Positions 50,444 through 60,019 of a stretch of DNA of 64,000 nt are shown here, in pieces. The translations under genes were made by a program, and so were the position numbers. Positions within the stretch are counted from its first letter, which is position 1. Each line of letters begins with the position of its first letter. This DNA is from Chitinophagales bacterium (GTDB lineage Bacteria > Bacteroidota > Bacteroidia > Chitinophagales > Saprospiraceae), in assembly GCA_022360175.1 (NCBI GenBank), contig JAKSDI010000058.1, positions 1-64,000 of the forward strand. Direction: 5' to 3'. Below the pieces are notes generated by a model. That model saw nothing but the letters and a program-made list of their open reading frames with translations, did no database searches and was not told the DNA's origin.

Positions 50444-51847
50444 TTATATATTCATGTTGAAATGTAAAAATAAGCCATTTTCAAGTAAATCATTAAGGCT
50501 ATATTCGATTCGTACAATTTTATTATAAAAAAACACAAAATCCAATCCAAGGCCCCCACCCCATAAGAGCATATTATTTAATGGATTTTCGTAATAGTAA
50601 TAAGGGCTATTAACATAACCTATATCATTATTGAAACTCATATTTATACGTAACGGCATGCATTTGAAGGCATCAATAGGTACCATACGACTGAAATCAA
50701 AATCATACTCCCATATTTTCAGGCGCATACTTGTTTTGAGAAAACTCATATCCAACCCGTCTATAACATAATATTCAAAGCCTCGCAGATAATCATTTCC
50801 GTAGCCCATTGCCCTATTGATATTATAAGGTTGCCTGCTACGAATAAGAGCGATTCTATTCTTTGTTTCTAATCCAAAGCTCCATCGATTTCCAATAGGA
50901 ATATATTTTCGATACTCAGCAGTTAATTCTAATGCATTGACATCAGAATAAAAGCCCAAACCATCTTTTGCCAAATGAATAAAAAACATATACCCTCTCC
51001 AGGGATAATCCCTTGCATCTCTATTTTCATACAGAAAACTATACGTCAGGCGGAAATATTGCTGATGGGAACGCCCATCCAAAAAGTAAGCAGGATTCAA
51101 TTCATGAGCGACTATTTCATCTATCTTATTTTGGCGATAGCCTATAGTCCATTTATGATTAGATTTGATTTTTGGGCGCAAGGTAGCTCCTAAATTAGCC
51201 CTGAAACGTTGCCATATGAAACGATCTTCATTATAGAATAGCTGTTTATTCTCATCGGTTGAATAGTTGATCTCACGGTTGCGAAACCAAGCTACATCCA
51301 TAGAAAGCCCTAATGTCTGAGCTTTATTAATAAAAGGTATATCGTATGAAGCTTGATATTTTTGGGTATAGCCATATTTAGCAGAAAGCCTGAGTTTATC
51401 TTTTCTTCCACTGATATTGATGTGTGAAAAATCAATGCCTATAATCGTACGTTTCAGAGAACGCCCCTGCTCCACCCACCATACATTAAAGTTTCGATCA
51501 GCTAGTTCAAATACGGGCACTGGATATAGGTACCATCCTTCTTCTACCATGACGAGTAAAGATACTCGATTGGTAGTGCCTTCCCATTTCTTGAAACTAA
51601 TCTGAGCTCGATTAAAGAGCCCCGTATTCATAATTAGTTCTTCACTGCGTTTTAACAGGTCAGAAAGTTCGGCAAGGATAATAGTATCGCCATGTTCTAT
51701 GAGTAATTCTCGAAGGATGATATCCACTTGTGTTTTTCTATTTCCTTCCACCTCAATACCTTCAATATACACAGTAGGCTCTTCTGCTTGTCCACATAGA
51801 AGAGTTATTGTGAATAACATCAACATTAAAACAACGAGCCTTCTCAT
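50444..51847 (-). CDS. BamA/Omp85-like outer-membrane protein with one POTRA domain
   Basis: Preferred start at 51847 (MRRLVVLMLMLFTITLLCGQA, a normal signal peptide); the frame is open to 51913. One POTRA-like domain lies at about residues 28-115 (VYIEGIEVEGNRKTQVDIIL), followed by a barrel whose last strands read FVFFYNKIVRIEYSLNDL and end LFLHFNMNI. 467 residues is short for BamA, so this is a two-partner or TamA-like relative. It probably inserts or secretes a protein. nadK follows directly. Confidence 0.82.
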   Translation of the reverse strand: MRRLVVLMLMLFTITLLCGQAEEPTVYIEGIEVEGNRKTQVDIILRELLIEHGDTIILAELSDLLKRSEELIMNTGLFNRAQISFKKWEGTTNRVSLLVMVEEGWYLYPVPVFELADRNFNVWWVEQGRSLKRTIIGIDFSHINISGRKDKLRLSAKYGYTQKYQASYDIPFINKAQTLGLSMDVAWFRNREINYSTDENKQLFYNEDRFIWQRFRANLGATLRPKIKSNHKWTIGYRQNKIDEIVAHELNPAYFLDGRSHQQYFRLTYSFLYENRDARDYPWRGYMFFIHLAKDGLGFYSDVNALELTAEYRKYIPIGNRWSFGLETKNRIALIRSRQPYNINRAMGYGNDYLRGFEYYVIDGLDMSFLKTSMRLKIWEYDFDFSRMVPIDAFKCMPLRINMSFNNDIGYVNSPYYYYENPLNNMLLWGGGLGLDFVFFYNKIVRIEYSLNDLLENGLFLHFNMNI

Positions 51848-52120
51848 AGCTACGATTGAAAAACAAACTGATAGTTTTATCTGCCTCTCACGGCTGAGGC
51901 AGTACATAAACAAAAATACAAGTGATCAATTTATTTTCTGATTAGTACTAATAATATTAGATGATTTGGCAAATTTCGTGATTTTAAACAAATGAATTGA
52001 ATGAAAGCCTTCTTTCCTTTAGGTACATTTCTTCCATTCAAACTATTATCCACGATAATTTACTCCCTTTTCGTCGCAAGAGTAGTTAGTTGTTAAAGAA
52101 GGGGCATCTAAGAGGCTAGA

Positions 52121-52780
52121 TTATACATTCAGATAAGACATTAAAGCATCATAACGTTCTTTTAGAGAATCGATGTATTCTGTCTCGTTGAAAGTAGCCT
52201 TAATAACATAGTCATATCGCCCAAAGGTAGCGATAATAGACTGAACATGTTGGCTATTTACTTTAATAGTAACGTCTATTTGTGTAGAGTCTAGGTTGGT
52301 AGTAATAAATGAACTAAGCACTGCCGCATTTTCAGATTCAACAATACGCGCAATTTCAGAGAGCATATAATCTCGCTTGCTTACTTCTAATACGATGATA
52401 CTACCAGGCTCCGAAAATGAGGCGGTTCTGGCAAAAAAATGAACGATTGATTCCAGTGTCACCATACCGATATAATTCTCTCCATCATCCACTACAGGAA
52501 TAACCGTAAGATGGTGTTGGGCAATTAATCGGAGTATTTCGTAGATATGATCATTATATTTTAGATAAGGGCGTACCATTGAGAGCGAATAAGAACCAAC
52601 TGCTTCCTCAACATCATGGTCTAAAATATCATCTTCTGAAATCAGGCCTAGCAATTGTTCATTATTAACAATCGGTAGGTGGCGAATGTAAAATTCATTC
52701 ATCAAACTCAATGCATCTTCACCTGTATCGGAAGTTCGCAAAGGAATAATCGCATCAGAAATCAGTTGTTCAGCTGTCAT
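52121..52780 (-). CDS. CBS-domain protein
   Basis: 219 residues. Two tandem CBS motifs occupy about residues 1-125 (IIPLRTSDTGEDALSLMNEF, LPIVNNEQLLGLISEDDI; YLKYNDHIYEILRLIAQ, VIPVVDDGENYIGMVTLESI). An ACT-like or unknown domain of about 80 residues follows (IIVLEVSKRDYMLSEIARIV). CBS pairs bind adenine nucleotides and regulate attached proteins, but here no catalytic domain is present. It could be a stand-alone energy sensor. Single gene. Confidence 0.9.
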   Translation of the reverse strand: MTAEQLISDAIIPLRTSDTGEDALSLMNEFYIRHLPIVNNEQLLGLISEDDILDHDVEEAVGSYSLSMVRPYLKYNDHIYEILRLIAQHHLTVIPVVDDGENYIGMVTLESIVHFFARTASFSEPGSIIVLEVSKRDYMLSEIARIVESENAAVLSSFITTNLDSTQIDVTIKVNSQHVQSIIATFGRYDYVIKATFNETEYIDSLKERYDALMSYLNV

Positions 52781-52896
52781 CTTTCCAGAAGTTCAGTTCT
52801 TTCTCTTTCTTAACGTAAGTACAACAGTATCTGTTGGTTGCCATAATGTTAAAATCTTATAATAATATATCGGCAATCCAACATTACTACTACTTT

Positions 52897-53784
52897 TTAT
52901 TCTAATAGTTTTCTCTTTTGACTTGCAAACTCAGCCTCTGTCAGTAAGCCTTTATCTCTAAGTTCTCCCAACTGTTTAAGTTGTTCCAGTAGATTAGGTT
53001 CCTGGCTCAGGAGGTCCTCAATGTCCTCACTTTCTACCGAGGAGACTGTTGTACTCAGTGGGGTTTCATTAGCCTTATCAGCAATTTTATTAGCTGCTAC
53101 AAGTCGGAAACCATTTTGTTCAAACTCATCAAACTGCTCTTGTATACGTACGTAAGCAAGCGCATCATGTTCCTTGATTCGCTTAAAATCGTTAAATCCG
53201 TTGGCAACAGCCTGATCCAAATGATAAAAAGATTGCTCTGTTTCTTCATTTAACGAATAAGCGCATGCCAAATTAAAATGCGTAGCAATATCTTTAGGTG
53301 CCAGTTTAACCACTTCTAAAAAATCTTCTATGGCCGCGTCATAATCAAAATCTTTATACTTCTTGATCCCACTCAATTTGAAAGCATTGACTTTGCGTAT
53401 ATGTTCCTGCCGCTTGGCAGATTTCGCTTGAGGTCGTGGGCGTGGTTTAGGCCGTTCATATCGCTGACGGCTTTCATAGTTTCGGCTTTCTCTTCTTTGC
53501 TCTGTTCTTTCATATCTTTCCTGACGGCGATAGTCGCGTCTGTCAAAATCAGTATCTCTGCGATAGCGCTTCAATTCTATGGCTTCATTATATTTTTTGT
53601 CAAACTTATCCTGATCCATAGAAAAGAAAGCAATAGCATCTATTAAGCCTACCACCCACATGATAGGGAACCAACAGAATATAAGGTAAAAAACCCCTAA
53701 ACCTGTCTGCCCGAGGTAAAAGCGGTGCACGCCAAAACCTCCTAAAAATAAAGCTAAAATTCCCGCTACATTCTTTTCCTTCAT
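52897..53784 (-). CDS. TM2-domain membrane protein with Arg-rich linker, TPR and SHOCT tail
   Basis: 295 residues. TM2 domain at 1-65 (KNVAGILALFLGGFGVHRFYLGQTGLGVFYL), an Arg/Glu/Tyr-rich low-complexity linker (about 75-130, with repeats of YERxxxR and a Pro-Arg run), a two-repeat TPR-like segment (KDFDYDAAIEDFLEVVKLAPKD), and a C-terminal SHOCT motif (LLEQLKQLGELRDKGLLTEAEF). Each part is known on its own; the combination is a modular cytoplasm-facing protein. Function unknown. Confidence 0.85.
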   Translation of the reverse strand: MKEKNVAGILALFLGGFGVHRFYLGQTGLGVFYLIFCWFPIMWVVGLIDAIAFFSMDQDKFDKKYNEAIELKRYRRDTDFDRRDYRRQERYERTEQRRESRNYESRQRYERPKPRPRPQAKSAKRQEHIRKVNAFKLSGIKKYKDFDYDAAIEDFLEVVKLAPKDIATHFNLACAYSLNEETEQSFYHLDQAVANGFNDFKRIKEHDALAYVRIQEQFDEFEQNGFRLVAANKIADKANETPLSTTVSSVESEDIEDLLSQEPNLLEQLKQLGELRDKGLLTEAEFASQKRKLLE

Positions 53785-53941
53785 GCTCGCGTTTAAAATA
53801 AGGTGTATTATAAATAAAAAATAATTCTACAGTTTTAATTGAAGCATATAAGTCCTAATAAGGGTTCCACTTATTCCTCAACTAGGCAAAATATCGCAGT
53901 ACAAACCAAAACCTTTTTTAATCAGGGATACTTAGCCAGTA

Positions 53942-55210
53942 CTATATTGGTTGATAATGCCCAGGAGTAAAGATTTTACATGTTAATACTGTAAAATCAT
54001 CAGGATAAACTTCATTGCCTTTAAAACGTTCAAGGCTTTCCATTAGTTTCTCATTAAACTCGGAGGCTGAAGATTTATAATGTTGCCTAACAAAGTCATA
54101 CAATAATTCTTCGCTCAAAAAGTCTCCTTTTTCGTTTTGTAAATCAGTAAGGCCATCTGTAAAAGAAAGTATCATCGCTTCTCCATCCAAAGTCAATTCT
54201 CCTACTTCTACCTCCGGAAGCTCTGGAAAAGAACCAAGTATAGTACAACCTTTATTCAGTAGATGCAGAACTCCATCATTTACTAACACAGGAGGATTAT
54301 GACCTGCATTTACATAACGCAACGATTGATTAACAGTATCGTATTGAGCAATGAAAAAAGTAATGAAACGCTCCCCTCTTGTAATGAGGTTGACCGATTG
54401 ATTAAGATCGTGGATAAAGGTATCTATGGCCTCTTGTTTGTTAATTAGTGTGTGGAAGTTGGCTTGAAAATTGGCCATTAACAATGCTGCGGCTACTCCT
54501 TTCCCTGAAATATCTCCTACACAAAAAACAATTTTCCCATCATCAAACTCTATGAAATCAAAATAGTCTCCACCTACTCCATAACGAGGTTTATAAATAC
54601 TAGCCAGTTCATAGCAACTCTTACGAGGTAATTGTTCTGGTATCAGCATTTGCTGCATTTCAAATGCTAATTCCATTTCTCGTTTAAGCCTTTCCTGTTC
54701 TAGTTGGCGTTTAAAGAGTCGTTTGTTTTCAATAGCTACCGAGATGATATTTGTAATAGTGGTGATGAATTGTACTTTATTGTACATATCGTCCTCTTCA
54801 CTAAAACCTCCGATAAAAACATATGCAATGGCCTGATCTTTATGTCGTACAGGAATAACCACATCAAATTGTCTAATAAGTGGATTACTATTATCCTCTA
54901 CATTATTTAGCCTTGTATATTTTTCAAACTTATCTGTAATATCAATAGCTAATTGATCCTCGCTCACCCCAATAGAGGAAGCGCAGGTCCAACCATCACT
55001 TTCCAGCACATACAGCGCCATTTTTTTTACACCTATCTCCCAGCTAAGAAAAGAATTGTACATATTGTACAACCCTTCAGCAGAAACATTATTATTAATA
55101 GCCTGTGTAATATTTAGCAGGCGATTAATCTGAAGTTGCTTCAGGTTTAGTTCCCGCTCCAGTGCTTCAATGCTGGATAAATCTCTCTTCAGTTCCGAAA
55201 AACCTGACAT
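53942..55210 (-). CDS. GAF-SpoIIE (PP2C) serine phosphatase
   Basis: Start 55210 gives MSGFSELKRDL..., 422 residues; the frame is open to 55267, but a TATCTTTA promoter box (55239-55232) sits inside that extension. Domains: coiled coil (about 10-45), GAF-like region (50-190), and a SpoIIE/PP2C phosphatase domain with GGDYFDF, GDISGKGVAAALLM, NAGHNPP and SFTDGLTD motifs, all carrying metal-binding Asp or Gly. Such proteins dephosphorylate anti-sigma-factor antagonists; no such partner is next to it. No transmembrane region remains after the start correction. Confidence 0.91.
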   Translation of the reverse strand: MSGFSELKRDLSSIEALERELNLKQLQINRLLNITQAINNNVSAEGLYNMYNSFLSWEIGVKKMALYVLESDGWTCASSIGVSEDQLAIDITDKFEKYTRLNNVEDNSNPLIRQFDVVIPVRHKDQAIAYVFIGGFSEEDDMYNKVQFITTITNIISVAIENKRLFKRQLEQERLKREMELAFEMQQMLIPEQLPRKSCYELASIYKPRYGVGGDYFDFIEFDDGKIVFCVGDISGKGVAAALLMANFQANFHTLINKQEAIDTFIHDLNQSVNLITRGERFITFFIAQYDTVNQSLRYVNAGHNPPVLVNDGVLHLLNKGCTILGSFPELPEVEVGELTLDGEAMILSFTDGLTDLQNEKGDFLSEELLYDFVRQHYKSSASEFNEKLMESLERFKGNEVYPDDFTVLTCKIFTPGHYQPI

Positions 55211-55292
55211 TATTGTTAAAATTGTTCCAAGTAAAGATATAAAATACAACATTTGAAAAATAATCAAATCGACAATTTAGTATGCCATTAAC

Positions 55293-56411
55293 ATGAAAAT
55301 TTTACTTTTAGAACCTTTTTTAGGCGGTAGCCACCAGCAATGGGCAGAAGGCTACCAACAACATAGCCAGCATGATGTTAGTATTATAGGCTTAAAAGGC
55401 CGACATTGGAAATGGCGTATGTACGGAGGAGCAGTGAGCCTTGCCAGAAAACTCGATGAAGTAAAGGAGTTGCCTGATTTAATACTAGCTTCTGACATGC
55501 TAGATGTTGCGACATTCAGAGGTTTAATCAATACTACGTGGCGAAAAATTCCCCTGGCCACTTACTTTCATGAAAACCAAATCACCTATCCCTGGTCGCC
55601 TACAGATCAGGATTTGAAGCTCAAGCGCAACAATCAGTACGGTTTTATCAACTATACCAGTGCATTAGCTTCTGACATGATTTATTTTAATTCCAGTTTC
55701 CACAAAATGGCTTTTCTGGAAGCCTTGCCCTCTTTTCTCAAGCAATTCCCCGATGCCCGAGAATTGGATACAGTTGCTGAAATTGCTGATAAGAGTGACG
55801 TATTACCACTAGGAATGGATCTTCAATCTTTAAATAGCTCACCTCCAAAAAAGAAAAATGAGATACCAATCATTTTATGGAACCACCGCTGGGAATACGA
55901 CAAAAACCCAGAGAGTTTTTTTCAATTACTTTTTCGACTGAAAGCGGCTAAGCATCGATTTAAGGTTATTGTACTTGGAGCCTCCTATCAACAATATCCC
56001 TCTATTTTTGATGATGCTCATACTTTACTAAAAGACGAAATTTTGCACTGGGGATATGCTCCTTCCAAAAGTGAGTACGCTCGTTTATTGTGGATAGCAG
56101 ATATTTTATTAACCACCTCTAAGCAAGATTTTTTTGGTGGCAGCGTAGTCGAAGCGATTTACTGCAATTGCTATCCTTTATTACCCTATCGCCTGGCTTA
56201 CCCTATGCACATCCCGGAAGCTAAAAGAGCTACACATTTGTACCATTCTGATGAGGAAGCATACAAAATGCTCGAAAGTTATATAAGCTCTTTTTCAATA
56301 CTTAACCAAGTTGAAAGCTATCAACATTTTGTGGCTCAATATGATTGGAGTATTTTAGCCGCCGAATATGATCTGACTTTTGAGCAATTAATCAAACATC
56401 ATGGTAAATAA
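55293..56411 (+). CDS. DUF3524 glycosyltransferase, tRNA-queuosine mannosyltransferase-like (GTDC1/QTMAN homologue)
   Basis: 372 residues. N-terminal DUF3524: MKILLLEPFLGGSHQQWAEG, GRHWKWRMYGGA, TYFHENQITYPW, GFINYTSALASDMIYFNS; the C-terminal half is a GT-B glycosyltransferase (NHRWEYDKNPESFF, TSKQDFFGGSVVEAI, LPYRLAYP). The eukaryotic homologue GTDC1 was shown to mannosylate queuosine in tRNA-Asp. Bacterial members are uncharacterised. The gene overlaps the following alpha/beta hydrolase gene by 11 bp. Confidence 0.85.
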   Translation: MKILLLEPFLGGSHQQWAEGYQQHSQHDVSIIGLKGRHWKWRMYGGAVSLARKLDEVKELPDLILASDMLDVATFRGLINTTWRKIPLATYFHENQITYPWSPTDQDLKLKRNNQYGFINYTSALASDMIYFNSSFHKMAFLEALPSFLKQFPDARELDTVAEIADKSDVLPLGMDLQSLNSSPPKKKNEIPIILWNHRWEYDKNPESFFQLLFRLKAAKHRFKVIVLGASYQQYPSIFDDAHTLLKDEILHWGYAPSKSEYARLLWIADILLTTSKQDFFGGSVVEAIYCNCYPLLPYRLAYPMHIPEAKRATHLYHSDEEAYKMLESYISSFSILNQVESYQHFVAQYDWSILAAEYDLTFEQLIKHHGK

Positions 56412-57216
56412 GCACCTGATCTATGAGGGTAAACGAATTGCCTATCAAACCGCTGGCAAAGGTTACCCTATACTATTACTTCACGGATTTTGTTTCGATA
56501 GTGCTGTATGGGATGATTTTCAATTAGATTTAATAGAGGAAAAATTTAAAGTTGTCCGCTTGGATCTTCCTGGATTTGGCAAATCGGATGTTTGGCCAGA
56601 TATTACTATTGATAAAATGGCGGAAGTTGTTAAAGCTGTGATAGATGAATTAAAAATAGCTCACTTTGTATTAGTAGGACATTCCATGGGAGGATATGTA
56701 GGCTTATCTTTTGCTAATCAATTTCCTATTCAGCTGGATGGTTTAAGCTTATTCCATTCTCACCCTTATGCAGATGATGCAGAGAAAAAAGATATCCGCC
56801 ATAAGAGCATAGAATTTATGAAACGACAGGGGCATGTATTATTTGTCAAACAGATGATTCCTTCTCTTTTCAATGCCAAATTTTCTAACAGCAATGCATT
56901 CTTGCTGGAAAAACTACTTTTTAGAGCTACTCGTTATCAAAGTGAAGGCATTATTGCTGCTCAATCTGCTATGGCTAACAGGGGAGATCAATCTGAAGTA
57001 CTAAAAAACATAGAAGTTCCCGTACAATTTATTATAGGTAAAGAAGATACAGCCATTCCTGCTGAAAAGAGTGAAGCGCAAGTACACCTCCCAACTATAG
57101 CAGATATTCAATACCTGGACAAAGCTGCCCATATGGGGATGTTTGAAGAACGCAAGAAAACGCAGTTACTTATAAGGCAGTTTGCTTCCTACTGTAAGAA
57201 AAAAGCATCTATGTAA
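56401..57216 (+). CDS. alpha/beta hydrolase
   Basis: 271 residues. Alpha/beta fold with the nucleophile elbow GHSMGGYVG (Ser in GxSxG), an oxyanion stretch LLHGFCFDSAVWD, the acid Asp after FIIGKED, and the catalytic His in AAHMGMFE. Substrate unknown (esterase, hydrolase or lipase type). Overlaps the queuosine glycosyltransferase-like gene by 11 bp, so the two are translated from one transcript. Confidence 0.92.
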   Translation: MVNKHLIYEGKRIAYQTAGKGYPILLLHGFCFDSAVWDDFQLDLIEEKFKVVRLDLPGFGKSDVWPDITIDKMAEVVKAVIDELKIAHFVLVGHSMGGYVGLSFANQFPIQLDGLSLFHSHPYADDAEKKDIRHKSIEFMKRQGHVLFVKQMIPSLFNAKFSNSNAFLLEKLLFRATRYQSEGIIAAQSAMANRGDQSEVLKNIEVPVQFIIGKEDTAIPAEKSEAQVHLPTIADIQYLDKAAHMGMFEERKKTQLLIRQFASYCKKKASM

Positions 57217-57325
57217 GTGATGTTTAGTGGGCTTTCAACAGATGGTATACCTCAAAGATGAAATATAAGGTAGTTCTTTGGTGTGAGTAGTAGAGGTTTA
57301 GTATTGAAAAAACAATAATAACCAA

Positions 57326-58015
57326 ATGATAAAAGAAGCGCTAACTATTCTGTTGGCTATTATACCTGGCATTCTCATTTGCTGGTATGTGTACCATATG
57401 GATAAGTATGAACAAGAATCCCGCATTCAGCTTATTATCACTTTTATTTTGGGCATGTTGATTACTATACCGGTCATGAAAATTGAGGAGTGGGGCAGTA
57501 AAATGGGTTGGGATAATACGGAGCATCTGATAGCTGCTCTCATAACTTCATACATAGTAGTTGCTCTTACAGAAGAACTCATAAAATATATGGTACTTAT
57601 TGGTTATCCTTATTTCAGGCCTTTTTTTAATGAACCAATGGACGGCATCGTTTATGCTGTAATGATTAGCATGGGGTTTGCTACATTGGAAAACATGCTA
57701 TATGCCTCTCGGTTTGGAATCGAAACGACCTTGCTTCGCGCCTTTACAGCAGTACCTGCACATGCCTCTTTTGCCATTATGATGGGATACTTTGTTGGTT
57801 TATCAAAATTTGCTGAAGCACGAAATAAAAAAATTCGGTTATTAGTGCTAGGAATCTTAATTCCCTGGGCAGTACATGGCCTTTATGATTTTTTTATTCT
57901 TCAGGAGGCATATGAGAGCCTGATGATTTTGGCATTAGTTGTACTAGCAGTAAGTATCTTTTTCGCTCGAAAACTAGTCATTGAGCAGCAAAAGAACTCC
58001 CCATTTAAAGAGTAA
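57326..58015 (+). CDS. PrsW-family intramembrane metalloprotease
   Basis: 229 residues with about seven hydrophobic segments. The family's catalytic motifs are present: TEELIKYMVL (EExxK), FATLENMLY, the His in AVPAHASFAIMMGYFVG and the His in IPWAVHGLYDFF. PrsW cleaves anti-sigma factors in Bacillus; targets in Bacteroidota are unknown. It starts 109 bp after the hydrolase gene, alone on its transcript as far as can be seen. Confidence 0.92.
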   Translation: MIKEALTILLAIIPGILICWYVYHMDKYEQESRIQLIITFILGMLITIPVMKIEEWGSKMGWDNTEHLIAALITSYIVVALTEELIKYMVLIGYPYFRPFFNEPMDGIVYAVMISMGFATLENMLYASRFGIETTLLRAFTAVPAHASFAIMMGYFVGLSKFAEARNKKIRLLVLGILIPWAVHGLYDFFILQEAYESLMILALVVLAVSIFFARKLVIEQQKNSPFKE

Positions 58016-58169
58016 TTTTTTCTAGCTTTTATTAGAAGGGATTATCTACAGACTAACATAGAACTGGTTAAACTTATTCATACTGTAAAATGCATTCAAA
58101 CTTCTGCAGTATGAATACTTTTAATCCATAAGATAGAGGGAATTTCGTGGCATCACAAAAGTTATTGTT

Positions 58170-59027
58170 ATGCCAACAAATAGAAATTTACCAGCAGTAC
58201 TTATTACAGGTTGCTCTTCAGGGCTTGGCCGTGCATTGGCTGTTCAGTTTGCCAAAACTGGTTATCCCACTTATGCTACTGCTCGAAGACTAGAATCTAT
58301 TACTGATTTAACAAAAATTGGTTGTTATACCCTACAATTAGATATTACTAAACATGCGGTCATTCAAGAAGTAGTCAAAAAGATTGAACAACAACACGGG
58401 GCCATAGGCATTTTGATCAATAATGCAGCTATAGGCATCATGACACCGATGGAGACCGTACCTATAGCTGAAGTCAGAAGACAATACGAGACCAATGTTT
58501 TTGGGCTCCTTGCTATGACACAAGCCGTATTGCCAGCCATGCGCAAAAAAGGAAAAGGGCGCATCATTAATATCGGCTCTAGCGGAGGTGAATTTACTAC
58601 GCCTGGAGGAGGGGTTTATCAAGCTACAAAATATGCCCTGACATCAATGAGCGATGCCATGCGTGCCGAACTGAGTATATTTGGCATAGAAGTAGTTATG
58701 ATTCAACCAGGTGCTATCGCTTCGAAATTTGCTGCAAACGGCGCTGTTTTAGGAACAGAAGAAGGTCCATATCAAGAATTGATGCTGGGCATTGATAAAA
58801 TTACCAGTGCTGCTGTAAAAGAAGGTGCTCCTGGTACATGGACACCTGATCAAGTTGCCAAAGTGGTGTTTAAAGCAGCTACTATCAGAAAGCCAAGAGC
58901 TCGCTATCGTCCTGGCTTTGTGGCAAAAACAATGATCTACCTTCGTCTATGGCTGCCCTATCGCTGGTGGGACAAAATGTTTATGTCTTGGCTAGTAAAA
59001 GAGGGAAAAAAGATAAAAAGCAATTAA
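58170..59027 (+). CDS. short-chain dehydrogenase/reductase (SDR)
   Basis: 285 residues, classical SDR: LITGCSSGLGRALA cofactor loop, NNAAIG, Ser in INIGSSGGEF, and the YQATK catalytic Tyr/Lys. A C-terminal extension (RYRPGFVAKTMIYLRLWLPYRWW) is hydrophobic and may associate with a membrane, as in retinol-dehydrogenase-like SDRs. Substrate not evident. It ends 3 bp before an AraC regulator gene, implying an operon. Confidence 0.92.
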   Translation: MPTNRNLPAVLITGCSSGLGRALAVQFAKTGYPTYATARRLESITDLTKIGCYTLQLDITKHAVIQEVVKKIEQQHGAIGILINNAAIGIMTPMETVPIAEVRRQYETNVFGLLAMTQAVLPAMRKKGKGRIINIGSSGGEFTTPGGGVYQATKYALTSMSDAMRAELSIFGIEVVMIQPGAIASKFAANGAVLGTEEGPYQELMLGIDKITSAAVKEGAPGTWTPDQVAKVVFKAATIRKPRARYRPGFVAKTMIYLRLWLPYRWWDKMFMSWLVKEGKKIKSN

Positions 59028-59030
59028 TAA

Positions 59031-59933
59031 ATGTCTGAAATCATTCATATAAAAAGCATCAGTGAAGCACACCGTTTATTGGGGATCAAAAAACCACTGC
59101 ATCCTCTAGTATCTGTTTGTCGGCATGCGCCTAATATGAACTTAAATGTAACAAATGTAAAAGTGTGTTTTGATTTTTATATCATCTCTCTCAAATCTGA
59201 TATCAAAGGACAAATAAATTATGGCCGAAACATTTATGATTTTGAAGAAGGAACTATGTTATATTCATACCCAGGGCAAGTCTTTAGTATTTCAGGTAAA
59301 CCCGTCATTGATATAAAAGGATGGACCTTATTTATTCATCCTGATTTTTTTCGAAAATCAAGTCTATATCACAATATTCATCAGTATGGGTTCTTTTCTT
59401 ATGATGCTAACGAAGCACTGCATATTTCCGAAAAAGAAAAGACTCAATTAACGGAAATAGTACATAATATAGAATCCGAGATCACTTACAACCTAGATCG
59501 TCATAGCCAAGGTTTGATTCTCCATAATATTGAATCCATATTGAAATACAGCCAGCGTTTTTACGATCGGCAATTTTTTACCCGAACGAACCAAAACAAA
59601 GATTACATTATTCGATTTGAACAATATCTGAACACTTATTTTGATTCTGATAAGCTTTCCGAACAAGGCATACCTAACACTGAGCAATGTGGTGAAGCCC
59701 TGAATATGTCGGGGCGATATCTCAGCGATTTATTGAAAGTAGAAACTGGAAAAACGATTAAAGAACATATATATATCAAGCTAATTGACACTGCTAAAAC
59801 TCAACTACTCAACTCTAATATTTCCATAAAATCATTGGCTTGGGAGTTGGGTTTTGAATACCCTCAAAACTTTAGTAAGTTATTTAAAAATAAGACAGGT
59901 ATGAGTCCCAAGCAATTCAGAAACTTAAGTTAA
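59031..59933 (+). CDS. AraC-family transcriptional regulator (cytoplasmic)
   Basis: 300 residues. N-terminal cupin-like sensor (DFEEGTMLYSYPGQVFSI) and a C-terminal AraC HTH with two helix-turn-helices (ALNMSGRYLSDLLKVETGKTI, SIKSLAWELGFEYPQNFSKLFKNKTGMSP). It follows the SDR gene by 3 bp and may regulate it. Effector unknown. Confidence 0.92.
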   Translation: MSEIIHIKSISEAHRLLGIKKPLHPLVSVCRHAPNMNLNVTNVKVCFDFYIISLKSDIKGQINYGRNIYDFEEGTMLYSYPGQVFSISGKPVIDIKGWTLFIHPDFFRKSSLYHNIHQYGFFSYDANEALHISEKEKTQLTEIVHNIESEITYNLDRHSQGLILHNIESILKYSQRFYDRQFFTRTNQNKDYIIRFEQYLNTYFDSDKLSEQGIPNTEQCGEALNMSGRYLSDLLKVETGKTIKEHIYIKLIDTAKTQLLNSNISIKSLAWELGFEYPQNFSKLFKNKTGMSPKQFRNLS

Positions 59934-60019
59934 AACCAATAACAAGTGAAGCCTTTTATTTTACTTTAAATTTTAGATTCCTTTCCTTAGTACATACACA
60001 ACAACAAAGCAAAACCTCC

